Origin: Alloboseaceae bacterium BT-24-1
Lineage (GTDB): Bacteria > Pseudomonadota > Alphaproteobacteria > Rhizobiales > Beijerinckiaceae
Length of the DNA stretch: 64,000 nucleotides
Reading direction: 5' to 3'
Assembly: GCA_025846845.1 (NCBI GenBank)
Contig: JAOYTL010000001.1
Span: forward strand, 310,001-374,000
A program made the position numbers and the translations under genes. The notes beneath the pieces are model-generated. The model was not told the DNA's origin and did no database searches. It saw only the letters and a program-made list of their open reading frames with translations. This document shows, one piece after another, positions 61,284-64,000 of the stretch (positions within the stretch are counted from its first letter, which is position 1; the number at the start of each line of letters is the position of its first letter).

Positions 61284-64000
61284 ATGAGCATTCCGCCTCC
61301 CGCCCAGATCGCCAAGCCGCAGCTCGAGCGCATCCTCGATGCGCTGAACCGTGGCGACAAGCCGGTGCTCGCCGGCGTGCCCGATGGTTTCGACGCCGTC
61401 GTGCTCGCCGACCTGACGCGCGCCCGCGCCAAGAAGTCGGAAGGGCCGGCGCTCCTCGTCTTCGTCGCCCGCGACGGCCAGCGCCTGCAGGTGCTGGAGA
61501 ACGCGCTCCAGTTCGTCGCGCCCGATCTAGAGGTGATGAGCTTCCCGGCCTGGGACTGCCAGCCCTATGACCGGGTCTCGCCGGCGCCCTCGATCGTTGC
61601 GCACCGGATGACGACGCTGTCGCGGCTTGCCCGGACCAAGTCGGGCGACAAGCCGCGCCTGCTGCTGACCACCGTCAACGCCGCGCTCCAGCGCGTGCCG
61701 GCCTTCGGCAAGGTCGCTTCCGAGAGCTTCTCGGCCGCGCCCGGCAACATGGTCGACACCGAGGAGCTGGCGCGCTGGCTCGACGTCAACGGCTATCTCA
61801 GGACCTCGACGGTGCGCGAGACCGGCGAATTCGCCGTGCGCGGCGGCATAGTCGACCTTTACCCGCCGGGCATGCCGGCGCCGATCCGGCTCGACTTCTT
61901 CGGCGATACGCTGGAGTCGATCCGCACCTTCGATCCGGAGACGCAGCGCACCACCGGGCAATTGCGCGGGCTCGACCTCGTGCCGATGTCCGAGGCGCAG
62001 ATGACGAGCGACTCGATCCGCCGCTTCCGCCAGTCCTATATCGCGACCTTCGGCACGCCGGGCCGCGACGACACGCTCTACGAGGCGGTGAGCGAGGGCA
62101 GGCGTCCCGCGGGGCTGGAGCACTGGCTGCCGCTGCTGGCGGAGAAGCTCGACACGCTCTTCACCTATCTGCCGGATGTCCCGATCGTGCTCGACCATCA
62201 GGCCGAGGATGCGGTCGGCGAGCGCATCAGCCTGATCAAGGACTATTACGACGCCCGCAAGAGCGCGCTCGACCAGCCTTCGCCGGGCTCGATGCCATAC
62301 AAGCCGCTGCTGCCGGAGGCGCTCTATCTCACGCCCGCCGACTGGCGCGGCATCGTTGGAGAGGCCGGCGTCGCCTCGCTGACGCCGTTCCAGCTGCCGG
62401 AGAGCGAAGGCAAGCTCGTCGTCGATCTCGCCGGCAAGCAAGGCCGCAGCTTCGCGGCCGAGCGCGCCGACAATGCCGGCAGCGTTTTCGACGCCGCCGT
62501 CGCTCATGTGAAGGCGCTGGAGGCCGACGGACGCCGCGTCATCCTCGCCGCCTGGTCGGAAGGCTCGCGCGAGCGTCTCGCCCATGTGCTGGCCGATCAC
62601 GGTCTCAAGAGCGTGCAGATGACCGGCTCGTTGCGGGCAGCCTTCGACCTCAAGCCCGGTACCACCGCGCTCGCGGTCTGGGGTTTCGAGACCGGTTTCG
62701 AGGCTGGCAAGCTCGCGGTCATCGGCGAACAGGACATTCTGGGCGACCGGCTGGTGCGGCCCCGCCGCAAGACGCGCCGGCCGCAGGATTTCATCAACGA
62801 GCTGTCGTCGCTGACGCCGGGTGATATCGTCGTCCACGTCGACCACGGCATCGGTCGCTTCGTCGGCCTGCAGACGATCACCGCTGCCGGCGCGCCGCAC
62901 GACTGTCTCGAAATCCATTATGCCGGCGACGCCAAGCTGTTCCTGCCAGCGGAGAACATCGAACTGCTCTCGCGCTACGGCTCGGAGGACACCGAGGTCG
63001 TGCTCGACCGGCTCGGCGGTGGCGGCTGGCAGGCACGCAAGGCCAAGCTGAAGCAGCGCATCCGCGAGATGGCGGGCAAGCTGATCCAGATCGCCGCTGC
63101 CCGCGCGCTCAAGGAAGCGCCGCGCCTCGTGCCACAGGACGGGCTCTATGACGAGTTCTGCGCCCGCTTTCCCTATGAGGAGACCGAGGACCAGCAGAAC
63201 ACCATCGACGCCGTGCTCGACGATCTCGCGGCCGGCCGCCCGATGGACCGGCTGGTCTGCGGCGATGTCGGCTTCGGCAAGACGGAGGTGGCGCTGCGCG
63301 CCGCCTTCACCACGGCGCTCGCCGGCAAGCAGGTCGCGGTCGTGGTGCCGACGACGCTGCTCGCGCGTCAGCACTATCGTAATTTCGCCGAGCGCTTCGC
63401 CGGCCTCCCGGTCAAGGTCGGCCAGGCCTCGCGCTTCGTATCGGCGCCCGATCTCAAGGCGGTGAAGCAGGGCATTTCCGACGGCACCATGGACATCACG
63501 GTCGGTACCCACGCTTTGCTCGGCAAAGGCATCGATTTCAAGGATCTCGGCCTCGTCATCGTCGACGAGGAGCAGCATTTCGGCGTCGCCCACAAGGAGC
63601 GGCTGAAGGAGATGCGCGCCGAGGTTCACATGCTGACGCTGACCGCGACGCCGATCCCGCGCACGCTCCAGCTCGCCATGACCGGGGTGCGCGAGCTCTC
63701 GATCATCGCGACGCCGCCGGTCGACCGCCTTGCCGTGCGCACCTTCGTCACGCCCTTCGATCCGCTGATCGTGCGCGAGGCGCTGCTGCGTGAGCGCTAT
63801 CGCGGCGGGCGCTCGTTCTATGTCGTGCCGCGCATCGAGGACATCGCCGAGGTCAAGGACTTCCTCGACAAGCAGGTGCCGGAGGCCAAGGTCGGCATCG
63901 CCCATGGCCAGATGGCGGCAGGCACGCTGGAAGACGTGATGACCGCCTTCTACGAGGGCCAGTACGACATCCTGCTCTCGACCACGATCGTCGAATCCGG
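61284..64000 (+). CDS. mfd: Transcription-repair coupling factor Mfd (truncated at window edge)
   Basis: Removes stalled RNA polymerase and recruits UvrA. Translating from ATG 61284 gives MSIPPPAQIAKPQLERIL and then a UvrB-homology module (SFPAWDCQPYDRVSPAPSIVAHRM), the RETGEFAVRGGIVDLYPPG block, an RNA-polymerase-interaction region near residues 500-570 (LTPGDIVVHVDHGIGRFVG), Walker A GDVGFGKT (about residues 660-667) and the DEEQ box (761-764). The frame is open through position 64000 with about 905 codons visible; the family is about 1150-1190 aa, so the C-terminal motor part and regulatory domain lie outside. The absent stop is due only to the window edge. Confidence 0.95.
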   Translation, partial: MSIPPPAQIAKPQLERILDALNRGDKPVLAGVPDGFDAVVLADLTRARAKKSEGPALLVFVARDGQRLQVLENALQFVAPDLEVMSFPAWDCQPYDRVSPAPSIVAHRMTTLSRLARTKSGDKPRLLLTTVNAALQRVPAFGKVASESFSAAPGNMVDTEELARWLDVNGYLRTSTVRETGEFAVRGGIVDLYPPGMPAPIRLDFFGDTLESIRTFDPETQRTTGQLRGLDLVPMSEAQMTSDSIRRFRQSYIATFGTPGRDDTLYEAVSEGRRPAGLEHWLPLLAEKLDTLFTYLPDVPIVLDHQAEDAVGERISLIKDYYDARKSALDQPSPGSMPYKPLLPEALYLTPADWRGIVGEAGVASLTPFQLPESEGKLVVDLAGKQGRSFAAERADNAGSVFDAAVAHVKALEADGRRVILAAWSEGSRERLAHVLADHGLKSVQMTGSLRAAFDLKPGTTALAVWGFETGFEAGKLAVIGEQDILGDRLVRPRRKTRRPQDFINELSSLTPGDIVVHVDHGIGRFVGLQTITAAGAPHDCLEIHYAGDAKLFLPAENIELLSRYGSEDTEVVLDRLGGGGWQARKAKLKQRIREMAGKLIQIAAARALKEAPRLVPQDGLYDEFCARFPYEETEDQQNTIDAVLDDLAAGRPMDRLVCGDVGFGKTEVALRAAFTTALAGKQVAVVVPTTLLARQHYRNFAERFAGLPVKVGQASRFVSAPDLKAVKQGISDGTMDITVGTHALLGKGIDFKDLGLVIVDEEQHFGVAHKERLKEMRAEVHMLTLTATPIPRTLQLAMTGVRELSIIATPPVDRLAVRTFVTPFDPLIVREALLRERYRGGRSFYVVPRIEDIAEVKDFLDKQVPEAKVGIAHGQMAAGTLEDVMTAFYEGQYDILLSTTIVES

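Noticed and set aside
61527..63905. 792-aa open frame on the minus strand
   Set aside because: It is antisense to mfd, whose plus-strand translation shows Walker A, DEEQ and other family motifs. The antisense product is Arg/Gly/His-rich with no domain, a usual artefact in GC-rich DNA.

Overview
The window is GC-rich, gene-dense chromosomal DNA from an alphaproteobacterium, most likely of the order Hyphomicrobiales (Rhizobiales) and possibly a Bosea-like genus. Four things support this: the order tsf-pyrH-frr-uppS-cdsA-dxr-rseP-bamA-lpxD-fabZ-lpxA-lpxI-lpxB; the order trpGDC-moaC-moeA next to lexA with trpE elsewhere; a GTTC-N7-GTTC SOS box; and extragenic palindromes of the type common in this order. 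The genus is an inference. I saw no rRNA, tRNA, CRISPR, prophage or insertion sequence. About 58 protein genes are called; the last, mfd, runs off the right edge.

1-14.6 kb (+): translation and envelope core. EF-Ts, UMP kinase, ribosome recycling factor, undecaprenyl-PP synthase, CDP-DAG synthase, DXP reductoisomerase, RseP, BamA and the lipid A enzymes LpxD, FabZ, LpxA, LpxI and LpxB. Many junctions are 4-nt GTGA overlaps. A reversed VOC gene and a palindromic repeat interrupt pyrH-frr. 14.6-22 kb: an orphan TctC-type binding protein, citrate synthase, glutamyl-tRNA synthetase, ComEC and LexA. 22-26.4 kb (-): trpG-trpD-trpC-moaC-moeA, tightly packed.

26.5-30.6 kb (-): an ECF42-type sigma factor module. 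A DGPF/YCII gene and the sigma gene form one unit; VOC, DoxX, SRPBCC and DUF1579 genes form a second. Both units are preceded by the same promoter-like signature, TGTCGG-N17-CGTCC, which suggests a small self-contained regulon. 30.8-34.1 kb: an aldo/keto reductase and an MFS exporter divergent from a LysR regulator. 34.3-38.8 kb (-): an ABC importer of the TrpX-like (PF04392) family downstream of trpE, which follows ppiD by 10 nt.

40.9-43.9 kb (+): tpiA, secG, pyrG. 43.9-47.6 kb: a GFA protein, then a DUF350-DUF1190-glutathionylspermidine synthase-like trio and a VOC protein. 47.6-51.3 kb (-): opgG-opgH for osmoregulated periplasmic glucans. 51.6-54.9 kb (+): glmU and glmS for UDP-GlcNAc. 54.9-58.5 kb: DUF454 and DUF502 membrane proteins, an AraC and a LysR regulator and a RidA-like protein. 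58.5-64 kb: recG (-), then sdhE and mfd (+).

Most of the window is conserved housekeeping DNA. The least ordinary parts are the ECF42 module, the trpE-linked ABC importer and a nested extragenic repeat at 34.1-34.3 kb.
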